DNA of 49,150 bases from Euryarchaeota archaeon UBA462 (GTDB lineage: Archaea > Thermoplasmatota > Poseidoniia > Poseidoniales > Thalassarchaeaceae). The stretch's first letter is position 1; every line of letters begins with the position of its first letter. The translations under genes were made by a program, and so were the position numbers. The stretch covers positions 1-49,150 of the forward strand of contig DAYD01000020.1 of assembly GCA_002506755.1 (NCBI GenBank), written 5' to 3'. Positions 34,201 to 42,007 of the stretch are shown here, piece after piece. The notes beneath the pieces were generated by a model. It was not told the DNA's origin, did no database searches, and was given only the letters and a program-made list of their open reading frames with translations.

Positions 34201-36924
34201 GAATCTGGGATGATGATGCAGGGTTGGTCATGGGAAGGAACTGACCAAGTGTCGGTTTTGGGGGATCTGGTGTCCATATCTGGAACGCCCGGGTCCAGAG
34301 TTAGCGGAAACCTAAATCTCAATCTCCCAATGGACACTCGCCCAGCCTTCCATTTATTTGAGGATGGAGCGGATTCAGAATTTTTCTTCCCTCTCTCAAT
34401 GTCATTAGAAGTAATGCAGATACATAGAGCAGCGCTAGAGGTTAATTCACCGACTAATCAGCCATACATAGTTAACGTAGACGAAGAAAGTCTCGTGGTG
34501 CTTAGGCTGGAAAATCCAGGCAACGGAGATGACTCTTATTCATTGTCCTACGAGGTAATAACAGATGATAATATAACATCTGATTTGGGAATTGAAGTAC
34601 ATTTTTCGAGCAATCCAGTTATCCTTGGTGCAGGCAGCCTGAGAACCATCCCTCTGGGAGTCACCCTTCCTGAGGAAACTCCTGCTAGGGTGCCCATACG
34701 AGTGTTATTCACAATGACCTCTGAAGGAAATAGAAGTGTTAGGGACATTGTGGAAGTCATTTTTGAGGTGAGGCAGGATCACAGATGGCAAATAGATTCA
34801 AGATTTGGAGATAGGGAAATTAACGGCTCCACATATCTGGTCGAACCCGGGGGTTCTGTTGAGTTCTTTGTCAATGCAACCAATTTGGGAAATCTGATGG
34901 ACGACCTTACGCTTGACGTCGATATAGAGTTGAATCTAGAGGGTTCTGATGAATCCCGGGAATGGGTTGCAAACGGTAGTTCGGCAGAGGGTATTGGCGT
35001 TAACGACTCTGTTTTATTATCGATTTCTGCTTTCACACCTAAAGACGCATGGAATGGGTCCATAATGACTGTGAGTGTGACTGCAATGGCTAGAGATACC
35101 TATGTAGCTGAGTTTTCCTTCGATTTGGAGATTACCCATGTGCCGGGATGGGGAGTATCATCTTCCATGGCAGATTTGGAGATCGATCCGGAGGGATCCG
35201 AAGTTTCTCTTGAGATTTTACAGAGGGGCAATTCCCCAACCATACCATATGTTTCTGTATACGTGACCGGGCAGAAGGGTTGGGACATAAATCAGTCCAA
35301 TCAGCTAGGTGAAGTCCAACCCGGCCAGTCTATTTCACTAAATCTTGATATTACCCCTCCTGAAACGGCAACGCACGGCCTTTCTGTGGAGCTACACGTA
35401 AGGGTAAGAGAGGGCGACTCATCTGGATTGACAGAAATCACCCTGCCTCTTCGAGTCTCTATTGTTCAAGATTTCACAATGGTGGGAATGGAGCCTTGGG
35501 TGATATCGGAATACGGAGGATTTCCAAATGTCTTGCTAGAAAACACTGGTAATGCTCCAAACACGATTATCTTGCAGGTTCTAGGCCTTCCACCTGGATG
35601 GGGAGTTAGGGGCGATTCTCAAGCAGTTCTTGGAGTGGGGGAGGAGAGAGGGGTGCCAATAGAGGTCATACCACCGAGCGACTGGGAAGGTGAGGAGCCT
35701 ACCATTAGAATTCAAGCAGAAGATTCTAATGGTAATCTAGAAGAAATTATCCTTAGTACTTATTCTTCAGAGTACTCTTGGGGTTCGTCCCCGTATATCT
35801 TTGTAGAAAGTGGGGATGACGCTTTGATTGACATCCATGGAACTGATTCGACTTCTTCCGTTGTAGATACTTTCAACGGGCAGCTTGTTTGGACTGAATC
35901 AGGTTGGCTATTGCCATCCTCGACTAGCTTCTCGGGAGAGATATCAGTCGATTCGGTAAGCACTCTGAGGTACAATATGTCTGTGCGCGAGACGGCATCT
36001 AGGAGTCTAGTTTGCTCCATACTCGGGAGCTTGGAGACTCTCGTTGGCACTTGCTCGATAAGCAACGGGAGCTATGATTTCACTTACCAAGCTCTTCTAA
36101 TAAGCGATGATGGTGATGTTCTAGATGCCTTGTTCGGAGTGATCCTAGAGAATTCTACTGGGATGATAAATCTCAGCGCTGAAGATTGGAATCCGGTACC
36201 GGGTAAGAGGAGTTTGATGATCAGAGTTCTTGACAATAAGGGAACGCTAGTCCCCGGCGGATCATCAGAGAGATCTTTCGACATCAGAAGATCTGACTGG
36301 AACGTGGGTATTGGAGATTTGGAATTAATAGGCGAGGGATCTAATCAACGAATTAACATTCCAACAAAGAGGCTGAATGAGAATCTTCTAGAAGATGCGG
36401 ACTGCATAATCACTATGAGGGCGGGAAGCCATTACTCCGAGCATCTGGTTGACATGACTCAGGCTTTCGTACCTGCTCCCAAATTCGAACGCCCAGACGT
36501 GGAGGATGAAACGGAATTGATAGTCACAATTGGGTGCTCTTTCCCTTGGGACCAAGATGCTGACCCAAGTGATGATGAGGCAGTATTGGTGCTTAGTGGG
36601 AGAAATTCAGTAGAAGAGAACATTGACCGAGTTGGGACTGGTCTTTTGTCGGCAATTCTGGTAGTTGGGCTCTATCTCGGTGTGGCTTGGATAGTCAGGA
36701 ATTACAAGGAGAGAGAACTGATGATGGAAATAGCCCAATCCGCAATAGACGAGAAGATCTCTAAGATAGTGGAAACGCCCACAAACAAAGAAGATATTGT
36801 TTCCCCGGATACTAGTGAAAATGAAGAAGATGATGAATTGGAAGTTATAGAAGATACCCCTGAGGATGAAAACAGTGACATAGACGAATATGAGAAGAGG
36901 CTCAGAAGGCTTCTTGACAGGTAG
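31285..36924 (+). CDS. Large membrane-anchored surface protein with FG-GAP/VCBS-like, CARDB and NEW3-like domains
   Basis: About 1880 aa. Signal sequence at residues 1-33 (RKVKSLVAIAMLISMPLVG). Residues about 190-575 hold at least six FG-GAP/VCBS-like blades with calcium loops (DIDQDGKTEIVVAY, DIDLDGDAELVIS, DIDGDATLDIIIG), probably a beta-propeller. A CARDB-like domain follows at about 595-705 (PGEQVTVTAYLENAG). A series of NEW3-like immunoglobulin modules with recurring LENxGN phrases occupies about 760-1500. A membrane helix at about 1782-1802 precedes a roughly 75-residue acidic cytoplasmic tail ending in a basic KRLRRLLDR. ATG at 31285 places the signal peptide at the N-terminus; ATG at 31234 would add 17 residues. 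It is likely an adhesin or polymer-binding protein. Confidence 0.85.
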   Translation: MVEAALARNLPRKVKSLVAIAMLISMPLVGIMNIDDPEKGFESLQNGEMPSQGNSSDIWVDGGQPWPQFGRTASRIAEPPAHGADGGAGYDEPQNSSSYMSIVKPSLNWAYGSYSIGTDSLATPIADLSGSIEVGPGAQERCGGSSLFSVLVQTQDVSGSDHSMLRLIEGEDSELAWQVDLGATEKVKSAPVIIDIDQDGKTEIVVAYDAGGSLNVDVWSPRLTCSVTGWSYTGHSDEKLWNWVDESLMISSDEGPYTSGIFGGHKPTTQPLLADIDLDGDAELVISVLDEISENPVVLALPLQTNGTPNEIWQVTLNKGSHPSDPAFAQTDENTGYVVLTTIEATNGAMWVWKIDSSSGSSVWQGGLSLNNLDGDTNAPHIRLPGPVIANLDSDPDPEIIITIPTDADGSNAVDGAEFRGIELSDGSEIWDFEASNGFADAPPVAIDTDGDGEHDRVCWVTWWQTTTDRHGAAGCHDVGGAVPNQEWVQDLEQSSGNPNDEIAVSAPTWMDIDSEDEPELLVAYGRSLWAFDGSSGSPAGVNSEWSDDFELDHRTWSSPSLADIDGDATLDIIIGSMALSMAMADVRPITDNRGIEFNPSSPDPGEQVTVTAYLENAGTSRTNEILDVELFANGEKIGGTGISSLDPVEPSGSGSFSSFSVEWSGGLGDHVFELILDPYRNISQTRYDNDHQTHTLSIVPPYNASFEIPTEPLRIDPGDSNYASIGIRSTGRLAGSWTLNVDDSYLPEGWTWGDQTPGGISNVQIGSGELWSPVLRVYAPSSALGSDTGYLGLTLTHDGGESQVSANLPIEANRTRGLSIRGPDGTSQSTGYGLISGEAMAWLLIENVGNAAEEQIAVSWDSTEWGSDLRIFDSEGEEIPALSLGPGEEKEVTARIQVPSGANLGENVSTPLSMCVGMGDDQECSDVELNFVASGSVVQPSHIRSVPTDGLSWSIHVDLPVDSGILNWSLTESGMMMQGWSWEGTDQVSVLGDLVSISGTPGSRVSGNLNLNLPMDTRPAFHLFEDGADSEFFFPLSMSLEVMQIHRAALEVNSPTNQPYIVNVDEESLVVLRLENPGNGDDSYSLSYEVITDDNITSDLGIEVHFSSNPVILGAGSLRTIPLGVTLPEETPARVPIRVLFTMTSEGNRSVRDIVEVIFEVRQDHRWQIDSRFGDREINGSTYLVEPGGSVEFFVNATNLGNLMDDLTLDVDIELNLEGSDESREWVANGSSAEGIGVNDSVLLSISAFTPKDAWNGSIMTVSVTAMARDTYVAEFSFDLEITHVPGWGVSSSMADLEIDPEGSEVSLEILQRGNSPTIPYVSVYVTGQKGWDINQSNQLGEVQPGQSISLNLDITPPETATHGLSVELHVRVREGDSSGLTEITLPLRVSIVQDFTMVGMEPWVISEYGGFPNVLLENTGNAPNTIILQVLGLPPGWGVRGDSQAVLGVGEERGVPIEVIPPSDWEGEEPTIRIQAEDSNGNLEEIILSTYSSEYSWGSSPYIFVESGDDALIDIHGTDSTSSVVDTFNGQLVWTESGWLLPSSTSFSGEISVDSVSTLRYNMSVRETASRSLVCSILGSLETLVGTCSISNGSYDFTYQALLISDDGDVLDALFGVILENSTGMINLSAEDWNPVPGKRSLMIRVLDNKGTLVPGGSSERSFDIRRSDWNVGIGDLELIGEGSNQRINIPTKRLNENLLEDADCIITMRAGSHYSEHLVDMTQAFVPAPKFERPDVEDETELIVTIGCSFPWDQDADPSDDEAVLVLSGRNSVEENIDRVGTGLLSAILVVGLYLGVAWIVRNYKERELMMEIAQSAIDEKISKIVETPTNKEDIVSPDTSENEEDDELEVIEDTPEDENSDIDEYEKRLRRLLDR

Positions 36925-36933
36925 CCGGCAGAT

Positions 36934-37563
36934 ATGTGCATGGGGAGTTACATCCCGCCACCCGCATTCCACACATTCGACCCGATAGGGAGAGTTCCCA
37001 CGGACCTAATCGATGCAATTGATTCATCAATGGAAGGAAGGCACAGTGACTTGATTTCACTGATCGGAGTACAAAGGGGGCTAGATCTTGAGGAAGGGAA
37101 AAAACCCAGTATAGATAGGCCAAATCTTCTCTTTATCTCACTTATACTATGGCAGGAGGATGGGAGCTCTCCAAGGCCACTAGATAGCGGTCACTCGAAG
37201 GAAAAATTAGGAAGGTTTCCGACTAATGATGGGAATGCGATTGAATATCTCCTTGAAAATACTCGTGAAGAAGACGGAAATAGTCTTCTTCATAAACTAC
37301 TGACTAAGCTTTGTAGAGGGCTCACTGAGGAATGTCTTGGACGGGCAGGATTCAGTAAAGGGCTAGGCGGTGTAGAGCTCCTTGGTTGGTTGGATTCCCA
37401 AGAAGTAAATGACATGAGGAAGGAAATAGAGAGAGGGAGGTGGGCAGTTATGTCGAGTGAACCACTCGACGGAGGGGTTCAAGATGCTTTCAGGCATCTA
37501 CTAGTTTACCTGAGGTCAGCTGGCAGGAGCAAATGCGGGCTCCTAATGAGAAGACACTCCTAG
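36934..37563 (+). CDS. Hypothetical soluble protein, 209 aa
   Basis: No family recognised. It is mostly helical and charged, with no signal or membrane segment. It starts MCMGSYIPPPAFHTFD (a second ATG two codons in is equally good) and contains LLHKLLTKLCRGLTEECLG in the middle. It begins only 9 bases after the large surface protein gene, so it is probably in the same transcript. It converges with the sulfotransferase-like gene (2-base gap). It could be a cytoplasmic partner of the surface protein tail, but this is only a guess from position. Confidence 0.6.
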   Translation: MCMGSYIPPPAFHTFDPIGRVPTDLIDAIDSSMEGRHSDLISLIGVQRGLDLEEGKKPSIDRPNLLFISLILWQEDGSSPRPLDSGHSKEKLGRFPTNDGNAIEYLLENTREEDGNSLLHKLLTKLCRGLTEECLGRAGFSKGLGGVELLGWLDSQEVNDMRKEIERGRWAVMSSEPLDGGVQDAFRHLLVYLRSAGRSKCGLLMRRHS

Positions 37564-37565
37564 GA

Positions 37566-38294
37566 TTAGTTGATCAAACCCTTCAGCTCTTCATAGAGGG
37601 GAGTTGCCTCACTCAAAACAAGCTCTGTTTCCCTGTCTAGCTCCCCTTCTGGAGGCGAATAAGGTTCAAAACCGGAGCTATTCCATACGGATTCGTACCA
37701 ATACTTTGCCCAAACTCCGTCGCATTTCCTTGGCCCTGGATCCCAAGAGAGCATTTTTTCTGAAAAATCAATTTTCAGCGAACGGCAAAGAGAGGACAAA
37801 ACTGATCTTGGATCCTCCAGAACGGACTTAGAGTCGATTACAATAGGATTTGAGTTAGAACTGCTAATAACATAATCAATTATCCTAATTTGTTGTGGTA
37901 GGCCAGTGGCTTCCAGATTAATCACATCAGTGATTTTCTTTAATGAGAGGAGTACCTCCCTAGGGTCCCTAATCAGGAAGCAGTTATGGAAACCATCCAC
38001 CCAAGTCAAGTCTGACCAATCCATTACATGATGGCACATATGCTTCTGATACCATATTGATTTCCCCTCCGGTATGGGCCCATTTAGCTCCGAAATGACC
38101 TTTCTTTGATCGTTTTCATATGTTTCAATCACTTTATTGGCAACGGGGTGTGTGGTTTTAGTCTCAGAGAGAAAGCTTGCGTAAAGAGGCTCATCGGTGA
38201 CGTAGCAGTCTTGCCGATTGTCAAATGAGTACATCAAAGCTGTGGAGATGTTGCGCGGCCCTGACCACATGGCAATTCTTGTTTCCTGCACCAT
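37566..38294 (-). CDS. Sulfotransferase-like P-loop protein linked to class IV aminotransferase
   Basis: A 242-aa protein of sulfotransferase fold. The 5'-phosphosulfate loop is replaced by RIAMWSGPRNISTALMYSF at about residues 6-24, and the 3'-phosphate motif reads FLIRDPREVLLSL. YQKHMCHH in between and DEPLYASF are typical of a distinct family often found next to, or in plants fused to, class IV aminotransferases. ATG at 38294 follows the aminotransferase stop by one base; a TTG at 38312 was rejected. Whether it transfers sulfate is unknown. The acceptor is probably linked to the aminotransferase substrate (inference). Confidence 0.82.
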   Translation of the reverse strand: MVQETRIAMWSGPRNISTALMYSFDNRQDCYVTDEPLYASFLSETKTTHPVANKVIETYENDQRKVISELNGPIPEGKSIWYQKHMCHHVMDWSDLTWVDGFHNCFLIRDPREVLLSLKKITDVINLEATGLPQQIRIIDYVISSSNSNPIVIDSKSVLEDPRSVLSSLCRSLKIDFSEKMLSWDPGPRKCDGVWAKYWYESVWNSSGFEPYSPPEGELDRETELVLSEATPLYEELKGLIN

Positions 38295-38295
38295 T

Positions 38296-39195
38296 TCACC
38301 CCTCTCTGACAAGTCTCATGTAAAGATCCTGCAACCTCTCACAAATTGGTCCTCTTGACCCATCATTGATTGGGATTCCGTCGAAAGAAACAACAGGGGT
38401 CAGGCCGGCGAATGTTCCCGTCACAAATGCCTCATCCGCAGTCCTCACATCATCAAATGAGAAGTTTCCAACATATGTTGTAATTCCATTAGACTCACAA
38501 ATTTCAAGGACCTTTCTTCTAGTTATTCCATCGAGGCAGTAATTCCCCGAAGAAGTCCATACCCGTTCATCTTTCACCATGAAGAAATGCGTAGAGTTGC
38601 ACGTCGAAACATGTCCGTTAGGATCCAGCATTAGCCCCTCTTCCCCACCTTTATCAGCGGCTTCTATGCATGCTGCTATACAGTTATGCTTCGATAGACT
38701 ATTGATCGTTGGATCCTGAAACTCTCGGCCTCCTCTTCTGACGCTCACGGAAACTAGGTCTATTCCTTCAATAAACCTAGTTTGGTTTGCTTTCTTATAT
38801 TCTGGAATTATTACCATTGTTGGGGGTGAAGAAATCACCCATGGTGCTTGATATGGGGTTGGTTTTAGGCCTCTAGTCAGAATTAGTCTAATATGCACGC
38901 CATCGTGCATTTTGTTGGCTTCGATGACCCTCTCTACCTCATTTTTTATTTCATCCCTAGACCTTTTGGGATCGAGTGATATAACTTGAGCACCTCGAAA
39001 AAGTCTATCCAAGTGATCATCGATAAAAACTAACACGCCACGATGCAATCTGAAGGATTCCCAAACACCATCCCCCAATAGGAATCCAGCATCGAAAACC
39101 GAGACCTTAGCTTGCTTCCGAGGGAATATGTCCCCATTTATAGAAATCAGAACATTGTCATTTCTTGGGTCTTCTTCATATTCGTGAGTGCCCAT
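38296..39195 (-). CDS. Class IV PLP aminotransferase (branched-chain/D-amino acid type)
   Basis: A fold-type IV PLP enzyme of 299 aa. The N-terminus has ISINGDIFPRKQAKVSVFD and GFLLGDGVWESFR. The catalytic Lys lies in PTINSLSKHNCIAA, followed by EGLMLDPNGHVSTCNSTHFF and the phosphate-binding GITRRKVLEI. The pattern is like branched-chain and D-alanine aminotransferases or aminodeoxychorismate lyase, but the STCNST variation does not match a single well-known substrate class. Its ATG overlaps the purC stop by one base (TGATG). The sulfotransferase-like gene follows one base after its stop. Confidence 0.88.
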   Translation of the reverse strand: MGTHEYEEDPRNDNVLISINGDIFPRKQAKVSVFDAGFLLGDGVWESFRLHRGVLVFIDDHLDRLFRGAQVISLDPKRSRDEIKNEVERVIEANKMHDGVHIRLILTRGLKPTPYQAPWVISSPPTMVIIPEYKKANQTRFIEGIDLVSVSVRRGGREFQDPTINSLSKHNCIAACIEAADKGGEEGLMLDPNGHVSTCNSTHFFMVKDERVWTSSGNYCLDGITRRKVLEICESNGITTYVGNFSFDDVRTADEAFVTGTFAGLTPVVSFDGIPINDGSRGPICERLQDLYMRLVREG

Positions 39196-40106
39196 CAGAG
39201 ACTCTCCCCAGTAAGACGTTCGAACATGCTGGCATATAGTTCGGCCGTACTGGAGATGATTTCCTTTGGCAAGGCAGGAATAGGCGGTTCATCAGTTCCT
39301 GCCTGTCTAGCTTCGTACAATTCTGAATGATGGCCTGTGTCTATGTAATGCTGCCTGACGGATTCCTTAGACAATTGAACTATTTCACCTCGTTTGTAAG
39401 CTTCAGCGTCCCACCACCTGTCTTCATCCAGTGTACCGAATGAGTCTATCAAAACCGGCTCCCTACCTGGTCCGAGGGCGAACTCTTTTTTTCCGTCGAC
39501 ATGAATTAGGCCTCTCTTTGAAGTCTCTCTATCGATAATTGAATCAACCTCTAGGACAATTGAAAGGATAGAGTCCAACTCTTCTGGATCCAAATTGGAG
39601 ATCTCAAGTGCCTCTTCCCTCCCCAGGTTCCGATCAAACTTCTCAAACTTAGTGGAGACTTCCAAGAATGGTTCAGGAAGCTTGGCGCCTTCCTTTAATT
39701 CATCATTTGAGCTAAATCCTAAGTCAATTGGAGTAACCTCCCCTCTCTGGTACCTCCTCCATGCAGTTCCCGCCAAGTAGTGCCTGCAGATTACCTCAAG
39801 AGGAACAAAGAAGTTCTCTGCATCTTTAGAAATAGCTCCTGGCTCCCTTATTACGTCAAACCTCCTTGCAAGTACCCGATCGGGGGCATTCATCTCCAAA
39901 ACATGTGTTTTGCAAATCCCTTCATTCTCCACCAGACTAAACCAATGGCAAGATGCCCGGTTCAATGATTCTCCCTTCCTCGGAATCAGGCTAGGAATGA
40001 TTTGATCGAAAACCGAAATCTGGTCAGTATACCTGAACTCAATAATATCCTCGTCTTCCGTACTCCATACCTGCTTCACCTTTCCACTGTAAAGTAATTC
40101 TCCCAT
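39195..40106 (-). CDS. purC: SAICAR synthetase
   Basis: Joins aspartate to CAIR with ATP in purine synthesis. ATG at 40106 gives 303 aa beginning GELLYSGKVKQVW, the family's usual first strand and glycine loop. Other landmarks are RYTDQISVFDQIIPSLIP, PLEVICRHYLAGTAWRRY, FLEVSTKFEKFDRN and VDGKKEFAL...VLIDSFGTLDEDRWW. In the last, the DSFGTLDEDR loop stands for the DEVxTPDSSR motif. Its length is more like the longer SAICAR synthetases than the 240-aa archaeal ones. Longer starts up to 40190 are open but add nothing family-like. It heads the coupled purC-aminotransferase-sulfotransferase unit. Confidence 0.92.
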   Translation of the reverse strand: MGELLYSGKVKQVWSTEDEDIIEFRYTDQISVFDQIIPSLIPRKGESLNRASCHWFSLVENEGICKTHVLEMNAPDRVLARRFDVIREPGAISKDAENFFVPLEVICRHYLAGTAWRRYQRGEVTPIDLGFSSNDELKEGAKLPEPFLEVSTKFEKFDRNLGREEALEISNLDPEELDSILSIVLEVDSIIDRETSKRGLIHVDGKKEFALGPGREPVLIDSFGTLDEDRWWDAEAYKRGEIVQLSKESVRQHYIDTGHHSELYEARQAGTDEPPIPALPKEIISSTAELYASMFERLTGESL

Positions 40107-40180
40107 ATGACACCCCGGCTGAATTTCCAACATCAACATTACCAATGGAAGGGCTCTATCCAAAGAGTCGTGATATTTAG

Positions 40181-41935
40181 TCAGCAGCAACTATCATCAA
40201 TGCTGTCTTGGGCGCAGAAGCACGTTTTGGCGGGTAAGATATCGGCTCTGGAGCTTCTCTCCAAGAACTTTTGAGATACCTCTGCTAGCTCCTCCGTATC
40301 TTCCCCCCTTTCCTCCAAGCATAGCTTGAGTCCTAGCAAGCCCCACATGTTATCCTTCCACAACTCGATGTCTGCACGGTATACCTCCTCGGCCTCATCC
40401 AATTCTCCCTGCTCAAGGAGAAGTGCCCCCAAGATATGGCGAACGGGCTGCATTTGGCCCCATGGCTCATTATATGCTAGATTAAGAGAAAGATCGACCC
40501 CCTTCCTTAGGTGATCGAAGGCAACAGAGAAATCGGCTTCCTCCCCACTTTGCTTGGCTAGAAACTGTCTCCTATACTCGATTTCCCCCTCGAGTATGGC
40601 TGCATTTACTAGTAGTATACAAGGGCCTTCTTCTGGATCTTGGTACATCAGGTTATTGTGAAGCACCCTGCCCTCCAATGCTGGATTTTTTAGGGCTTCA
40701 AGGAAAAGGGACTGCTCTGCCTCAGCCTCTGGAACCATTCCCTTTGATGCATATGCCACTCCTCTGGCATAATGTTGGGTGGCGATAGCAGCCGGGAATA
40801 CATCTTTGTCACTATGCAACGGTTCTTTCAATATGTCATCCCATTTACCGAATCGAATCATCACGTGCCAAGGCATTGTCACGTATGACTCAAGGAAAAT
40901 TGCACCCATCGGTATTATGCCGGCCAGCATGAATTTGACACCCGAATCTTGATCACCTGCTGGAAGTGTTTCAACTGCCTTTCTTGCATATTTCATCGCC
41001 GTTTTGTACTGGCCATCGAACATAGCGCACCAAACAACAAAATGATGGTTGTGCATCCTGTAGAACTTGTAGAACTGAGACTCGTTTCCACTCTTCTCGA
41101 CATACCTATCATCTGCTTCTACTGCGGCTATGTTGCAGTCAATGGCCTCCTTCCACTGCCCCACCCACGCGTCGATATGAGATGGCATGTGCACAAGGTG
41201 GCCACAGTCCGGCATTAGATGCCGAAGAACATCGGCTGCGGGAAGGGCCCTCTCTGGAAATGGTGACAACTCGAGGGCATGACAATACAGGTGACATAGC
41301 GCAGGATGTTCTTTAGCACCCTCCACATTCTCGAAGGCATCTTCCATTATCTCCACGCAGAGAAGTGTATTATCGTCGACAGGAGTGATATTGCCCGTCT
41401 TTGTATCCTTGTCCCAGAGTTGCCATGGATTGAGATTCATCAGTGCCTCCACATAAATCGCTGCAACATCAAGGTCACCAGTATATTTTTGGTAAATTGG
41501 GGCCATAGCTTCGGCAAAAGCGAGGTTCAACTCTGGAGAGTTGCCCATGTTTAATTCTGCGGGATTCGCTTGATCTCTGGCCTCTTCTGAATGCCTTTGA
41601 GACAACGCATCGATCAAGTCCTTCTCTAAATCAGTGCATCCATCTTTCAAATTTACAGCCTGCTGAATGGCATCGTAACCAGAGCCTAGGCCCGGAGCCC
41701 AGTTGTAGTTGGAAGAGACGCAATAAGCTATACCCCACCATGCCATTGCACAATCGGGATCTAGCTCGGTGCACTTAGTGAAGCAATGGATTGCCTGTTC
41801 ATGATTGTAGTTTAGCATATGCCCGAATGCTAGAACGTACATCTTCCTTGTTTCCTCGTCCTTACAAGTTATCTTTGTAGCGAAAGAGTAATTTTTCTCA
41901 TGTCCAAAATTGTAATCAGTTGGTGCTAGTACCAT
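40181..41935 (-). CDS. TPR-repeat protein (tetratricopeptide, 584 aa)
   Basis: A soluble helical-repeat protein. TPR-like helix pairs run through it, for example YNHEQAIHCFTKCTELDPDC and LEQGELDEAEEVYRADIEL near the end. The middle segment CHALELSPFPERALPAAD and GHLVHMPSHIDAWVGQW is a signature of a large bacterial/archaeal TPR family whose biochemical role is unclear. The C-terminus ends in a Cys-rich TCFCAQDSIDDSCC, unusual for TPR proteins and possibly a metal site. ATG at 41935 is 28 bases after a TATA box, so the mRNA is probably leaderless; a GTG two codons earlier was rejected. Its stop is about 75 bases before purC. Confidence 0.82.
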   Translation of the reverse strand: MVLAPTDYNFGHEKNYSFATKITCKDEETRKMYVLAFGHMLNYNHEQAIHCFTKCTELDPDCAMAWWGIAYCVSSNYNWAPGLGSGYDAIQQAVNLKDGCTDLEKDLIDALSQRHSEEARDQANPAELNMGNSPELNLAFAEAMAPIYQKYTGDLDVAAIYVEALMNLNPWQLWDKDTKTGNITPVDDNTLLCVEIMEDAFENVEGAKEHPALCHLYCHALELSPFPERALPAADVLRHLMPDCGHLVHMPSHIDAWVGQWKEAIDCNIAAVEADDRYVEKSGNESQFYKFYRMHNHHFVVWCAMFDGQYKTAMKYARKAVETLPAGDQDSGVKFMLAGIIPMGAIFLESYVTMPWHVMIRFGKWDDILKEPLHSDKDVFPAAIATQHYARGVAYASKGMVPEAEAEQSLFLEALKNPALEGRVLHNNLMYQDPEEGPCILLVNAAILEGEIEYRRQFLAKQSGEEADFSVAFDHLRKGVDLSLNLAYNEPWGQMQPVRHILGALLLEQGELDEAEEVYRADIELWKDNMWGLLGLKLCLEERGEDTEELAEVSQKFLERSSRADILPAKTCFCAQDSIDDSCC

Positions 41936-41957
41936 AATCACTCGGACTCAATTAGCA

Positions 41958-41963
41958 TTATAA
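41958..41963 (-). promoter_or_regulatory. TATA box of the TPR protein gene
   Basis: TTATAA, in the minus-strand context GTTATAATGC, has its upstream end 28 bases before the ATG at 41935. This is the classic spacing for an archaeal leaderless mRNA. Confidence 0.55.
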
Positions 41964-42007
41964 CTTCGATGCTTGCAAGGTCACTAAATTTTGGATGGTA
42001 GAAAACT

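Noticed and set aside
36607..36972. Minus-strand ORF of 121 codons with a hydrophobic Phe-rich protein
   Set aside because: Antisense to the membrane helix and acidic tail of the large surface protein, which produces Phe/Ser-rich shadows.
39195..40190. Longer purC starting at 40190
   Set aside because: That start is a TTG inside the TPR gene's end, and the added 28 residues do not match the family; ATG at 40106 gives the expected N-terminus.
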